Source of the DNA: Clavibacter michiganensis
GTDB lineage: Bacteria > Actinomycetota > Actinomycetes > Actinomycetales > Microbacteriaceae
Reading direction: 5' to 3'
NCBI GenBank assembly: GCA_002150995.1
Contig: MDHJ01000001.1
Span: 1,488,001 to 1,552,000 of the forward strand
DNA length: 64,000 bases
This document shows positions 1 to 11,752 of the stretch, in pieces. How positions within the stretch are numbered: the stretch's first letter is position 1; the number at the start of each line of letters is the position of its first letter. The notes beneath the pieces are model-generated. The model did no database searches. It was not told the DNA's origin and saw only the letters and a program-made list of their open reading frames with translations. The position numbers and the translations under genes are program-made.

Positions 1-462
1 GCGAAGGCCGGCGAATTGATGGGCGTCGATGCGCCGCCGCGCTCCCACGCGGAGCTGCACGCGCAGATCGACGCCTTCCACGACCAGGGTCTCCTGCGTG
101 CCGACGAGCGCACCCGCGAGACGATCTCGTTCCTCCGCGAGCCGCCGCTGCGCGCCTCGATGCTCCCGGCCTACCGGGTCCTCTTCGCCGGCGCGGTCGC
201 GTCCCTGGAGCCGCGCTACAGAGAGCTCCTCGGCCTCGACCGGGCGTCGTTCGGGCCCTTCCCGCTGCCGGCCCTCGCCTCGACCCGCGTGATGCTCGGC
301 GTCGCCGGACGGGTCATGGGCGAGCAGTCCACCAGCCACGAGGCCGCCCTGAAGCGCATCGCGCGGCTCGCGGACGGGCCCGGTGCCTCGGGGTCCTCGC
401 CGGTCGACCCGCGCCCCGGTCGGGGCGACGATGCCGATGACCGGGAGCGGCCCGCGGCCTGA
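1..462 (+). CDS. Oxygenase MpaB family (DUF2236) protein, C-terminal part
   Basis: The reading frame is open from the first base of the window, so this is the 3' part of a gene that begins upstream. The visible 153 codons contain PRSHAEL, then a PPL..P.YRVL stretch and a closing LLGL segment, which resemble the C-terminal half of the MpaB/DUF2236 family. That family, named from rubber and aflatoxin-type oxygenases, binds heme in characterised members. The last 35 residues are Gly/Pro/Asp/Arg-rich and look like a disordered tail. The heme-ligand region is outside the window, so activity cannot be judged. An internal TTG at 16 could be read as a start, but family similarity continues upstream of it. 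Confidence 0.7.
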   Translation, partial: AKAGELMGVDAPPRSHAELHAQIDAFHDQGLLRADERTRETISFLREPPLRASMLPAYRVLFAGAVASLEPRYRELLGLDRASFGPFPLPALASTRVMLGVAGRVMGEQSTSHEAALKRIARLADGPGASGSSPVDPRPGRGDDADDRERPAA

Positions 463-543
463 GCGGCCTCCGTCCTGCGCCGCCGGGGCTCCGAACGGCT
501 CCCGGCGTCCGATGTCGGGGGGCCCGGCTAGCGTGGACACGAC

Positions 544-1836
544 ATGAGCAGGCAGGACGGATCCACCCGACGCACGTCCGACGCGAGCGCGGACGACTCG
601 GCGGCCACGATCCTGCACATCGACATGGACGCGTTCTTCGCGGCCGTCGAGCTGCTCGAGCGCCCCGAGCTGCGGGGCACGCCCGTCATCGTCGGCGGGT
701 CCTCCGGTCGCGGCGTGGTCACGAGCGCCACGTACGAGGCGCGTCGGTTCGGCGTCCGGTCCGCCATGCCCATGGCGCAGGCCCTCCGGCTCTGCCCGCA
801 GGCCACCGTCATCGGCGGGCACATGGAGAAGTACGCGCACTGGTCGAAGGTGGTCATGGGCATCTTCCGCGACGTCACCCCGCTCGTCGAGCCCCTCAGC
901 ATCGACGAGGCGTTCCTCGACGTCGCGGGCGCCCGGGGGCTCTTCGGCCCACCCGCCGAGATCGGCGCGATGATCCGGCGCCGCGTGCACGCGGAGACGG
1001 GCCTCACCTGCTCCGTCGGCGCGGCGTCCACCAAGTTCGTCGCCAAGCTGGCGAGCACGCGCTGCAAGCCCGACGGGCTGCTCGTCGTCCCGGCGGCCGA
1101 GACGCTGCCCTTCCTCCACGCGCTGCCCGTCGGCGCGCTCTGGGGCGTGGGGCGGACGACGGAGGAGGCGCTGGTGCGGCGCGGTCTCCGCACCGTCGCG
1201 GACATCGCCGACACGCCCCTGCCCGCCCTGCAGTCGATGCTCGGCGAGTCCGCCGGCGCCCGCCTGCACGACCTCTCCTGGGGCCGCGACCCCCGCCGCG
1301 TGAGCACGCACCGCGAGGAGAAGAGCATGGGCCACGAGAACACGTTCCACGACGACGTGACCGACCCGGAGATCATCCGGCGGGAGCTCCTCGGCCAGGC
1401 CACGCGCGTCGCCGAGCGCCTGCGGCGGGCGGGCCTCACCGCGCGCACCGTCTCGCTCAAGCTCCGGTACTCCGACTTCCGCACCATCACGCGCTCGCGC
1501 ACGCTGTCCGAGCCGACGGACGTGGCCCGGCGCATCTACGACGAGATCCGCGCCGTCTACGAGCAGGTCGCCCGGCCGGGGGACCGCATCCGGCTGGTAG
1601 GGGTGCGCGCCGAGCAGCTCGACGACGCCGACAGCCGCCCCGTGGCGCTGTGGGACGTCGACGAGGGGTGGCGCGAGGCCGAGCGCACGGTCGACCAGGC
1701 CGCGCAGCGCTTCGGCCGCGGGGCCATCGGCCCGGCGTCGCTCCTCCGCCGGCCCGGTGCGAAGGGCGCGACCGTGTCGGATCCTCGCACCGAGGCGGCC
1801 GCCCGCGGTATCCTCCCGGGACATCCGCCCGACTGA
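544..1836 (+). CDS. dinB: DNA polymerase IV (Y-family translesion polymerase)
   Basis: Y-family polymerase that copies past damaged bases with low fidelity. The 430-residue length is usual for actinobacterial DinB. The palm motif HIDMDAFFA carries the metal ligand D27, and SIDEAFLD supplies D121 and E122. After the catalytic core come the thumb (two helix-hairpin-helix-like segments, GVGRTT near residue 200) and the little-finger domain with KLRYSDFRTITRS. The ATG at 544 is the first start after the upstream gene, and the first 20 residues form a Ser/Asp-rich leader before the conserved core. A small DUF4190 membrane gene follows 11 bases after the stop. No SOS (LexA) box was recognised in the 80 bases upstream. 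Confidence 0.95.
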   Translation: MSRQDGSTRRTSDASADDSAATILHIDMDAFFAAVELLERPELRGTPVIVGGSSGRGVVTSATYEARRFGVRSAMPMAQALRLCPQATVIGGHMEKYAHWSKVVMGIFRDVTPLVEPLSIDEAFLDVAGARGLFGPPAEIGAMIRRRVHAETGLTCSVGAASTKFVAKLASTRCKPDGLLVVPAAETLPFLHALPVGALWGVGRTTEEALVRRGLRTVADIADTPLPALQSMLGESAGARLHDLSWGRDPRRVSTHREEKSMGHENTFHDDVTDPEIIRRELLGQATRVAERLRRAGLTARTVSLKLRYSDFRTITRSRTLSEPTDVARRIYDEIRAVYEQVARPGDRIRLVGVRAEQLDDADSRPVALWDVDEGWREAERTVDQAAQRFGRGAIGPASLLRRPGAKGATVSDPRTEAAARGILPGHPPD

Positions 1837-1847
1837 CGAGGACCACG

Positions 1848-2306
1848 ATGACCGATCCCGCCGCTCCCGTTCCCGACGACCGACCCGCACCGGCCCCGGT
1901 CGGGGAGCACGTCGAGGCGGTGCCGGCCAGGAGTCCCGCGCCTTCGCCTGCGCCCTGGGCGCCGGGGCCCGCGCCGTACGGCCTGGCGCCGGCGCCCGTG
2001 CCCCCCGCCCCCGCGTACGCGTCCTGGGGGCAGCCGGTCTACGCGGCAGCGCCGCCGAAGGGCCTCAGCGTCGCGTCGATGGTCATCGGCCTCGTCTCCG
2101 TCGTCTTCTTCTGGACGTTCCTCTGCCCCATCGTGGGGCTGGTCCTCGGCATCGTGGGCATCCGACGGGAGCCGGCCGGCCGCGGCTTCGCGGTCGCGGG
2201 CCTCATCCTCAACGGCGTCCTGCTGCTCATCCCCGTGGTGGTGCTCGTGTTCCTGCTGACCGCCGGCGCAGCGTTGTTCGGCGCGGCGGCGACTTCCGGC
2301 AGCTGA
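1848..2306 (+). CDS. DUF4190 domain-containing membrane protein
   Basis: A 152-residue protein with a long Pro/Ala-rich cytosolic leader (residues 1-70) followed by two hydrophobic helices around residues 75-100 and 115-145. They are joined by the short GIVGIRREP turn typical of DUF4190 proteins, which are common in actinobacteria and have no proven role. The chosen ATG lies 11 bases after dinB, preceded by GACGAGGACCACG, so the pair may be cotranscribed. Starting further upstream would overlap dinB by 200 bases with shadow sequence. Nothing in the sequence shows a substrate or partner. Confidence 0.75.
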   Translation: MTDPAAPVPDDRPAPAPVGEHVEAVPARSPAPSPAPWAPGPAPYGLAPAPVPPAPAYASWGQPVYAAAPPKGLSVASMVIGLVSVVFFWTFLCPIVGLVLGIVGIRREPAGRGFAVAGLILNGVLLLIPVVVLVFLLTAGAALFGAAATSGS

Positions 2307-2353
2307 TCTCGATCCGCTGACGTCCGCGCCCCCGCGGACGGACGGAGAGTCGC

Positions 2354-2452
2354 GCTGCCCCTCGGACAGCGCTGCCCCTCGGACGGCGCTGCCCCTCGGA
2401 CGGCGCTGCCCCTCGGACGGCGCCGTCGGGCGGGCGGCGCCGTCGGGCGGGC
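2354..2452. repeat. Tandem 17-bp repeat array, about six units
   Basis: Four near-identical 17-base units, GCTGCCCCTCGGACGGC, run from 2354 to 2421 (the first has A for G at one position). Two further units with the same 17-base period but a different sequence, GGCGCCGTCGGGCGGGC, cover 2419-2452. The array fills the space between the convergent DUF4190 gene and ugd and ends 7 bases before the ugd stop codon. There are no unique spacers, so it is a simple direct repeat and not a CRISPR array. Copy number probably varies by slippage. Confidence 0.85.
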
Positions 2453-2459
2453 GGGACGG

Positions 2460-3772
2460 CTAGGGCCGGCCCATCCCCCGGTAGCGCCACCCCGCCGCGC
2501 GCCACGCCAGCGGGTCGAGGCAGTTGCGCCCGTCGACGATGACCGGCGTCGACACGATGGCCTTGAGCTCCGCCGGGTCGATGGCCCGGTACTGCTTCCA
2601 CTCCGTGAGCAGCATGACGACGTCGGCGTCGCGCGCCGCCTCCTGCCACGTGTCGACGTACGTGAGCTCCGGGAACCGGCGGCGCGAGTTCTCGTTCGCG
2701 TACGGGTCCGTCGCGAGCACGCGGGCCCCCTGCAGCTGGAGCTGCGCGGAGATGCTGAGCGCCGGCGAGTCGCGCACGTCGTCCGACTCGGGCTTGAAGG
2801 CGAGGCCGAGGACGGCCACGTTGCGCCCGAGGAGCGATCCGCCGCACACCTCGCGCGCCACGTCGACGGCGCGCACGCGGCGGCGCATGTTGATGGAGTC
2901 CACCTCGCGCAGGAACGTCAGCGCCTGGTCGGCGCCGAGCTCTCCCGCTCGGGCCATGAACGCCCGGATGTCCTTCGGGAGGCAGCCGCCGCCGAAGCCG
3001 ATGCCGGCGTTGAGGAAGCGCCGTCCGATGCGATCGTCGTAGCCGATCGCGTCCGCGAGCTGCGTGACGTCGGCGCCGGTGGCCTCGCAGACCTCGGCCA
3101 TGGCGTTGATGAAGGAGATCTTGGTGGCGAGGAACGCGTTGGCCGACACCTTCACGAGCTCGGCGGTCTCGTAGTCGGTCGTGACCCGCGCGGTCCCGGT
3201 GCCGAGCGCCGTCGCGTAGACCTCGTCGAGCGCCGCGCGGGCGGTCTCGCCGGCCTCGCCCGCGGGGAGGCCGTAGACGAAGCGGTCGGGGGCGAGCGTG
3301 TCCTCGACGGCGAAGCCCTCGCGGAGGAACTCGGGGTTCCACATCAGCGTGGCGTCGGGTACCCGCGCGTTGACGTGCTCTGAGAGGCGGCGCGCGGTAC
3401 CGACTGGGACAGTCGACTTTCCGGCGACGACGTCGCCCGCGGACAGGTGGGGCATGAGGGATTCGACGGCGGCGTCGACGTATGTGAGATCGGCGGCGTT
3501 CTCCCGCGCTTCTGCGGCGTGCCTACGGCGATGAAGTGGACTCTGGCTCCGGCGACCTGCGCGGCGTCGGTGCTGAACCGAAGCCGACCGGTGTCGAGCT
3601 CTTCCCTGAGCAGTTCAGGGAGCCCGGGCTCGAAGAACGGGGCGACGCCCTGCTGGAGCGAGGCGATCTTCTCGGCGTCGACGTCGATGGCCACGACGTC
3701 GTGCCCGAGCCGGCTCATGCACGCGGCATGCACGGTGCCGAGGTAGCCACAGCCGATGACGGAGATGCGCAC
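2460..3772 (-). pseudogene. ugd: UDP-glucose 6-dehydrogenase, frameshifted as sequenced
   Basis: Oxidises UDP-glucose to UDP-glucuronate with NAD, feeding cell-wall and exopolysaccharide synthesis. The N-terminal 100 residues begin MRISVIGCGYLGTVHAAC, a GxGxxG Rossmann NAD site, and continue to FIAVGTPQKRG. The reading frame then shifts near 3503-3505, where CCC on the + strand needs a fourth C. The rest resumes in the next frame from the region of MPHLSAGDVVAGKS, including STVPVGT, the substrate-binding FGGGCLPKD with the catalytic cysteine, and the C-terminal DPYAN domain. With one base added the protein is 437 residues, normal for the family, and every motif is kept. A consensus error is more likely than a true pseudogene. 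Confidence 0.88.
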
Positions 3773-3938
3773 GGGTGTCCTTCGCGTCGAGGGAGAGGGC
3801 GGCCGGACGGACGCTCGACGACGATCGATCGGTCGTCGGGCCGTGGCCCCGGCAACGTATCACGCGGATGCGACGGGAAAGGGGCGGGGCCCGTCCGACG
3901 CTCCCGCGCCGCCCGGCCCCCGCCCCGCGGTCGGCGGA

Positions 3939-5741
3939 TCAGGAGAGCAGCGCCTCCGAGGAGTCCGCCACCGGTCCGAGGATCGCGGCCGTGCGAGCCG
4001 GCAGGACCACCTCGTCATCGCCGAGCGCGACGCCCGTCGCGGTCGCGAGCAGTAGCGCGGGCCGCTCGCCCACGACGGGCACGCGGCGCTCCTCGTCGGA
4101 GAGGTTCACCACGATGGAGAGCTCGCCGCGGTCCATGACGAGCAGTCGCGCCTCCTCGTGCACCTCGACCTCGACCTCGGCGAACCGCGGGTCGGTGAGG
4201 TCGGGGTGCGCCCGGCGGAGACGGATCAGCTCGCTGTAGAGCGCGAACAGGCGGGAGTGGCGCGATCCGGGCGCCTCCGCACCGTAGAGCTCGGACCAGT
4301 CGAGCTTCGAGTCCTCGAACGTCGAGAGGTCCTGCGGGTTCGGCACGACGGACTCGTCCCAGCCCATCTTCGCGAACTCCTCGATGCGGCCCTTCGCGGT
4401 CGCCTCGCCGAGGTCGTGCTCCGGGTGCGACGTGAAGAACTGCCACGGGGTGGTGGCGCCCCACTCCTCGCCCATGAAGAGCATGGGCGTGAAGGGCGAC
4501 GTGAGCGTGAGCACCGCGGCCAGCGCCAGGCCGCCCTCGTCGAGCGTCGCCGTGAGGCGGTCGCCCGTGGCGCGGTTGCCGATCTGGTCGTGGTTCTGGT
4601 TCGCGACCACGAGGCGGTGGGTCGGGATCCGCTCGGTGTCGAGCGGCCGCCCGTGCACGCGTCCGCGGAACGACGACCACGTGCCGTCGTGGAAGAACCC
4701 GCGCGTGATCACCTTGGCGAGCGCGCCGAGGGAGGCGAAGTCCTCGTAGTAGCCGGTCGTCTCGCCCGTGAGCGCCACATGGACCGCGTGGTGGAAGTCG
4801 TCGCTCCACTGCGCGTCGAGGCCGTAGCCGTGCGCCTCGCGGGACGTGATCAGCTCCGGGTCGTTCAGGTCGGACTCCGCGATGAGCGTGAGGGGCCGTC
4901 CGACGTGCGCCGCGAGGACGTCGACCTGCACCGCGAGCTCCTCGAGGAGGTGCGTCGCGGTGTGGTCCACGAGCGCGTGCACCGCGTCGAGGCGCAGCGC
5001 GTCCACGTGGTAGTCGCCGAGCCACATGAGCGCGTTGTCGATGATGTACTCGCGGACGGGACCGGAGTCCTCGCCGTCGAGGTTGAGGCTGGATCCCCAC
5101 GTGTTGGCCGAGGCCTCGTGCAGGTACGGGCCGTAGACGGGCAGGTAGTTGCCGGACGGGCCGAGGTGGTTGTAGACCACGTCCTGCACGACGCCGAGTC
5201 CGCGGGCATGGCACGCGTCGACGAAGCGCTGGTACGCCTCGGGGCCGCCGTAGGTCTCCTGGACGGCGTACCAGAGCACCCCGTCGTATCCCCAGTTGTG
5301 CGTGCCGTTGAAGCCGTTGACCGGCAGCACCTCCACGAGGTCGACGCCGAGCGCGACGAGGTGGTCGAGCCGGTCGATGGCGGAGTCGAGCGTGCCCTCG
5401 GGCGTGAACGTCCCGATGTGCATCTCGTAGATGACGGCCCCGGCGAGGCGCCGGCCGGTCCACGCCTGGTCCGTCCAGGCGAACGACGAGGGGTCGTAGG
5501 TGCGCGAGCGCCCATGGACGCCCTCCGGCTGGCGCCGCGAGCGGGGATCCGGCAGGGCCGTGTCGGCGTCGTCCACGAGGTAGCCGTAGTCGAGGTCGCC
5601 GGAGGGCAGGGCCTCGGCGCGCTCGGCGTCGAGGGTCCACCACCCGTCGCCCACGGGGGAGAGCGGGAGGCGCTCGTCGCCCACGGACAGGGCGAGGGTG
5701 CGGGCCTTCGGGGCCCAGATGTCGAAGCGGTCGTCGGTCAT
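3939..5741 (-). CDS. treZ: Malto-oligosyltrehalose trehalohydrolase
   Basis: Hydrolyses the bond that releases free trehalose from maltooligosyl-trehalose, the last step of the TreY-TreZ pathway. The 600-residue protein has an N-terminal beta-sandwich (FDIWAPKA) and a GH13 barrel. The nucleophile is D252 in [11 protein letters not shown], the acid/base E289 in LIAESDLND, and the third acid D385 in [10 protein letters not shown]. It ends in a beta-domain with [13 protein letters not shown]. The ATG at 5741 comes two bases after the treY stop (TGA-GC-ATG), so translation is likely coupled. It is the last gene of glgX-treY-treZ, all on the minus strand. Confidence 0.95.
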   Translation of the reverse strand: MTDDRFDIWAPKARTLALSVGDERLPLSPVGDGWWTLDAERAEALPSGDLDYGYLVDDADTALPDPRSRRQPEGVHGRSRTYDPSSFAWTDQAWTGRRLAGAVIYEMHIGTFTPEGTLDSAIDRLDHLVALGVDLVEVLPVNGFNGTHNWGYDGVLWYAVQETYGGPEAYQRFVDACHARGLGVVQDVVYNHLGPSGNYLPVYGPYLHEASANTWGSSLNLDGEDSGPVREYIIDNALMWLGDYHVDALRLDAVHALVDHTATHLLEELAVQVDVLAAHVGRPLTLIAESDLNDPELITSREAHGYGLDAQWSDDFHHAVHVALTGETTGYYEDFASLGALAKVITRGFFHDGTWSSFRGRVHGRPLDTERIPTHRLVVANQNHDQIGNRATGDRLTATLDEGGLALAAVLTLTSPFTPMLFMGEEWGATTPWQFFTSHPEHDLGEATAKGRIEEFAKMGWDESVVPNPQDLSTFEDSKLDWSELYGAEAPGSRHSRLFALYSELIRLRRAHPDLTDPRFAEVEVEVHEEARLLVMDRGELSIVVNLSDEERRVPVVGERPALLLATATGVALGDDEVVLPARTAAILGPVADSSEALLS

Positions 5742-5743
5742 GC

Positions 5744-8085
5744 TCAGCTCCCGGAGGTGATGTCGGCGGCGGTGGATGCGGGCGCGAGGATCGCGACGGG
5801 GTAGTCCGCGAGGAGCGCCGCGACGGAGACGCGACCGCCCTGCAGGCGACGGCCGCTGACGTGGTCGACGAGGTCGCCCTCGGGCAGCGTGAGCGACGTC
5901 GCGCCCCACCCGCCGCCGGTCTCGAGTCCCACGGGGAGGCGGGTCGCGACGGTGATCGCGCCGCCGCGGTCGAACGCGATGACGTGGGCCGCGGCGTCGC
6001 CCGTCGCGTGCAGGGGCTCGTAGCCCGAGAAGAGCTCCGGGTGGTCGCGACGGAGCCGCAGGGCGCGCGCCGAGACGAGGAGCTTGGCGGCGCCCGTCTC
6101 GTCGATCGCGGGCTCGGCGCCCGTGAGCACGGCGTCGAGGGCGGCGCGGCGCATGCCGAAGTCGACCTCGCGGCGGTTGTCCGGGTCCACGAGGCTCGTC
6201 TCCCACAGCTCGCTGCCCTGGTACACGTCGGGCATGCCCGGGGCCGTCAGCTGGATCGCCTTGGCCGCCAGCGCGTTCGACCAGCCGGGGCTGGAGAGCC
6301 GGTCGTAGAGGCCCGCCACGATGCTGCGGGCGCGCGGGTCGTCGAATGCCGAGTCGACGAGCGCGTGCATGCGCTCCTCGAAGGCCTCGTCCGGCGCGGT
6401 CCACGTGGTGGAGTCGCCCGCCTCGCGGGACGCCTTCTCGGCGTACGCGTGCAGGCGCTCTCGGGACGCGGGCCAGGTGCCGACGAGGGTCTGCCAGAGC
6501 AGGTTCTCGAACGGGCCGTCGCCGGTGGGCGCGACCTCGCGGAGCTGCTCGAGGGCCTCGCGCCAGGCCTCGGGCGTCTCGGACAGCACGTCGATCCGGG
6601 CGCGGACGTCCTCGCCGCGCTTGGTGTCGTGCGTGGACAGCGTGGTCATCGCGTGCGGAGCGATGCGGTGCCGCTCCTGCTGGCGCGCGTGGAAGTCGTC
6701 GACGTCGATCGCGAAGATCGACGGGTCGGCGCCGACCTCGTTGAGGGACACCAGGCGGGAGTAGCGGTAGAACGCGGTGTCCTCGACGCCCTTCGCCATG
6801 ACCATGCCGCTCGTCTGCTGGAACCGCTGGGCGACGGCCGTGGCGGGGTCCGACAGCTGCGGCATGAGCGCGTCGATGGCGCCGACGAGGTCGGGGCGGC
6901 TGGCGCGGGCGGCGTCGGCCGCCTGCTCGAGGTGCGCGAGACCGCCGGGGAGGTAGCTGCGGTAGACGGGGAAGGTCGCCAGCAGCTCCGCGAGCGCGTC
7001 GGCGGCGTCCGCGGGTGCGTCCTCCACGAGGCGCTCGAGGCGGAGCACCTCGCTGCGCAGGATCCCGTCGGCGATGCCGCGCTTGGTCCCGCGGATCATG
7101 TCGGCCCAGCTGACGACCTCTCCCTGGGGGAGGCCGCGGAGCGACGCGTCGAGGTGGTCGAGCTCGACCTGGCCGTCGGGGTCGACGAGCACGCGGTCGA
7201 TCTCGGCCAGCGCGTCGTAGCCCGTCGTGCCGGCGGTCGCCCAGTCGGTGGGGAGCGCTTCGCCGGGCTCGAGGATCTTCTCGACGAGCACGTAGGCGCC
7301 GCCGGTGATGCGCGCGAGGTCGTCCAGGTACGCCTTGGGGTCGAGCAGGCCGTCGGGGTGGTCGACGCGCAGGCCGTCGGCCAGCCCTTCGCGGAACCAG
7401 CGGGAGATCTCGGCGTGCGACTCCTCGAACACGCGCGGCAGCTCGACGCGGATGCCCGCGAGGGTGTTGACCGCGAAGAAGCGGCGGTAGTTGAGCTCGG
7501 CGTCGGCGCGGCGCCAGTTGATCAGCTCGTAGGACTGGCGCGCGTGCACCGTCCGCGCGTCCGCGTCGTCCTCGGCGGTGCCGGGGGCGACGGGGTAGCG
7601 GGTGTCGTAGTAGCGCAGCTCGACGGCGCCGTCGTCGCCCCGGACCAGCTGCAGCTCGTCGAGCTCCGACTCGCCGTCGCCGAGCACGGGGATGCGCACC
7701 TTGCCGCCCCCGAAGTCCCAGTCCACGTCGAACGCGTCCGCGTAGCGGCTCGCGGTGCCGTGCGTGAGGAGGTCCCACCACCACAGGCTCTCGACGGGGG
7801 TCGCGACGCCGACGTGGTTCGGGACGATGTCCACGAGCACGCCGAGGCCGAGCTCGTGAGCGCGGTCGGCGACGGCCCGCATGCCGGCCGCGCCGCCCCG
7901 AGCAGGGTCGACCTGCGAGTGGTCGACGACGTCGTAGCCGTGGTCGGATCCGGGCTCCGCCGTGAGGATGGGGCTGAGGTACACCCAGTCCGCGCCGAGG
8001 TCCTTCACGTACTGCAGCTGGTCGGCGACCGCGGCGAGGTCGAAGGACTCCCGCACCTGGAACCGGTAGGTGGAGATGGGGGTTC

Positions 8086-8089
<4 letters not shown>
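5744..8089 (-). CDS. treY: Malto-oligosyltrehalose synthase
   Basis: Intramolecular transglucosylase that converts the reducing-end alpha-1,4 link of maltodextrins to an alpha,alpha-1,1 link. The 781-residue protein starts [10 protein letters not shown], the standard TreY N-terminus, and carries GH13 signatures: [31 protein letters not shown] with the nucleophile, and [14 protein letters not shown]. The start is a TTG that overlaps the glgX stop by four bases (TTGA), with AAGGAG nine bases upstream inside glgX. That fixes the start and indicates translational coupling. It sits between the debranching enzyme that supplies substrate and the hydrolase that uses its product. Confidence 0.95.
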
Positions 8090-10290
<2,201 letters not shown>

Positions 10291-10490
10291 GTGGTCCTCC
10301 AGTTGGGTCGACTCGTCCGCCGACGGCGCGCGGGATCGCGATCCGTCGGGGGCGGGGCAGGCGGTGGATCCGCATCGGCCGCAGCGGCGGGGAGGGCCGG
10401 ATGCGACGCAGCGACGCACCAGGGGCGAGGGTACCGTGAGGACCCGGATCGACCCGCATCCGCCGGGTCCCGCGGGGTACGGTGGGACGC

Positions 10491-10822
10491 ATGACCAACC
10501 TCGTCGCACAGCTCGCAGAGAACGTGAAGAACGCCGGAGTGGGGACGGTCTACGGCGACCCCCTCGACATCGACGGCTCGACCATCGTGCCCGTGGCATT
10601 CGCCTGGTACGGCTTCGGCGGGGCAGCGACCTCCCCGACTCCGACGGCAACGTCGCGGGCGGCGGCGGTGGCGGCGGCGCCACCTGGCCGATCGGCGCCT
10701 ACATCGCCACCGACGGCGAGGTGCGCTTCCAGCCGAACGTCATCGCCCTGCTCGCGGTGGCCACCCCCGTCATCTGGATCTCCGGCAAGGTCCTCGTCAA
10801 GCTCATCAAGACGCTGAAGTAG
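10491..10822 (+). pseudogene. Spore protein YtfJ/GerW-like protein, frameshifted as sequenced
   Basis: The first half reads MTNLVAQLAENVKNAGVG, VYGDPLDIDG and IVPVAFAWYGFGG, which match the YtfJ/GerW-like domain found in many non-sporulating actinobacteria. The frame then shifts at the GGGG run 10620-10623. With one more G it continues as GGSDLPDSDGNVAGGGGGGG, then ATWPIGAYIATDGEVRF and a C-terminal hydrophobic helix, IALLAVATPVIWISG, ending in lysines. The repaired product is 110 residues, the usual size, with the Gly-rich loop characteristic of the family. The role outside spore formers is unknown; a membrane association is suggested by the tail. A hairpin terminator follows 20 bases after the stop. 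Confidence 0.75.
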
Positions 10823-10841
10823 CCGGCAGCACGACCACCGC

Positions 10842-10873
10842 GGAGCGCGGGTGCCCTCGGGCGCCCGCGCTCC
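10842..10873 (+). terminator. Hairpin terminator after YtfJ-like gene
   Basis: A 14-base-pair stem starting GGAGCGCGGG and closing CCCGCGCTCC, with one T-G wobble and a CTCG loop, 20 bases after the YtfJ-like stop codon. There is no T-tract, as is common in high-GC actinobacteria. It separates that gene from the TPP riboswitch. Confidence 0.65.
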
Positions 10874-10955
10874 CGTGCGTCCGGCCGCCCTCGGTCGCCC
10901 GGCGCGGCTGCACGGTGCCGCCGCGTCGGGTCGCGCGGGCGCTATGCTCGGCGGG

Positions 10956-11045
10956 AACACGGGAGTCCGGTGAGCCGGGCTGAGAGGAAGATCCCCAATC
11001 TTCGACCGTCGAACCTGATCTGGATCATGCCAGCGCAGGGAGGTT
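10956..11045 (+). promoter_or_regulatory. TPP (thiamine pyrophosphate) riboswitch
   Basis: The THI-element core is present in order: ACGGGAGTCCGG, CTGAGAGGA at 10980, GAACCTGATCTGGATCATGC from 11011 and CCAGCGCAGGGAGG at the 3' end. The CTGAGA and CTGATCTGGATCATGCCAGCG segments are the pyrimidine- and pyrophosphate-sensing helices of known TPP riboswitches. It lies about 50 bases upstream of the GTG start of an ECF transporter S component, so thiamine pyrophosphate probably shuts off uptake genes. Whether it works on transcription or translation is not clear from the sequence. Confidence 0.95.
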
Positions 11046-11093
11046 TCCTTTCTCTACCCGTGCCCTCTCCCTCTCACCTAGAAGGGCACGACA

Positions 11094-11750
11094 GTGACCG
11101 CATCATCCTCGACCACCGCACCCGCCTCCGCCTCGTCGGCCGACGGCCCCCGCGCTCCCCGTTCGGGCCTCCGCTCGCGATGGCGCGTCATCGACATCGT
11201 CGTGGCCAGCGTCCTCGGCGTGGCCTCCGGCCTCGTCTTCGTCCTCTGGAACACGGCCTCCGTGCCCATCGGCGGCTTCTTCGAGCCCCTCCTCCCAGGC
11301 CTGCAGGCGCTCGCGGGTGGCGGGTGGCTGTTCGCCGGGGTCCTCACGGGCATCGTGATCCGGAAGCCCGGCGCCGCACTCTACGGCGAGCTGCTCGCGG
11401 CCTTCGTCTCCATGATGGTCGGCAACGTCTGGGGCGTCGGCACCCTGCTCTCCGGCCTCACGCAGGGCCTCGGGGCCGAGCTCGTGCTCCTCGTGTTCCT
11501 CTACGCGAACTGGCGGGCCTACGTGGCCGTCCTCGCGGGGATGGGCGCGGGCCTCGCCATGGCTATCACCGACCTCATCACCTACTACCCGGGGTCGTCG
11601 GCCCTGTTCGCCACGGTCTACACGATCGCGGCGCTGGTCTCCGGCGCGGTCATCGCGGGCCTCCTCTCGTGGCTGGTCGCGCGGGCGCTCGCCCGCACGG
11701 GCGCGCTCTCGCGCTTCGCCTCGGGCCGCGACACCGCGGCCCGCGTCTGA
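11094..11750 (+). CDS. ECF transporter S component, YkoE-type (thiamine/HMP)
   Basis: Substrate-binding membrane subunit of an energy-coupling-factor importer. The 218-residue protein has a Ser/Ala-rich cytosolic leader of 30 residues, then about six hydrophobic segments starting at VIDIVVASVLGVASGLVF. The helix containing GELLAAFVSMMVGNVWGV and the ITDLITYYPG segment match YkoE proteins, whose genes lie in thiamin-regulated operons. The GTG at 11094 is the first start after the riboswitch. It is followed after two bases by the double ATPase gene and then EcfT, making a complete dedicated ECF module. Substrate (thiamine or its hydroxymethylpyrimidine precursor) is inferred from the TPP riboswitch. 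Confidence 0.88.
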   Translation: MTASSSTTAPASASSADGPRAPRSGLRSRWRVIDIVVASVLGVASGLVFVLWNTASVPIGGFFEPLLPGLQALAGGGWLFAGVLTGIVIRKPGAALYGELLAAFVSMMVGNVWGVGTLLSGLTQGLGAELVLLVFLYANWRAYVAVLAGMGAGLAMAITDLITYYPGSSALFATVYTIAALVSGAVIAGLLSWLVARALARTGALSRFASGRDTAARV

Positions 11751-11752
11751 CC

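Noticed and set aside
2354..2452. Possible CRISPR array (also at 40951-41043 and 55801-55895)
   Set aside because: Units follow each other directly without unique spacers, periods are 17-23 bases, and no cas genes lie in the window.
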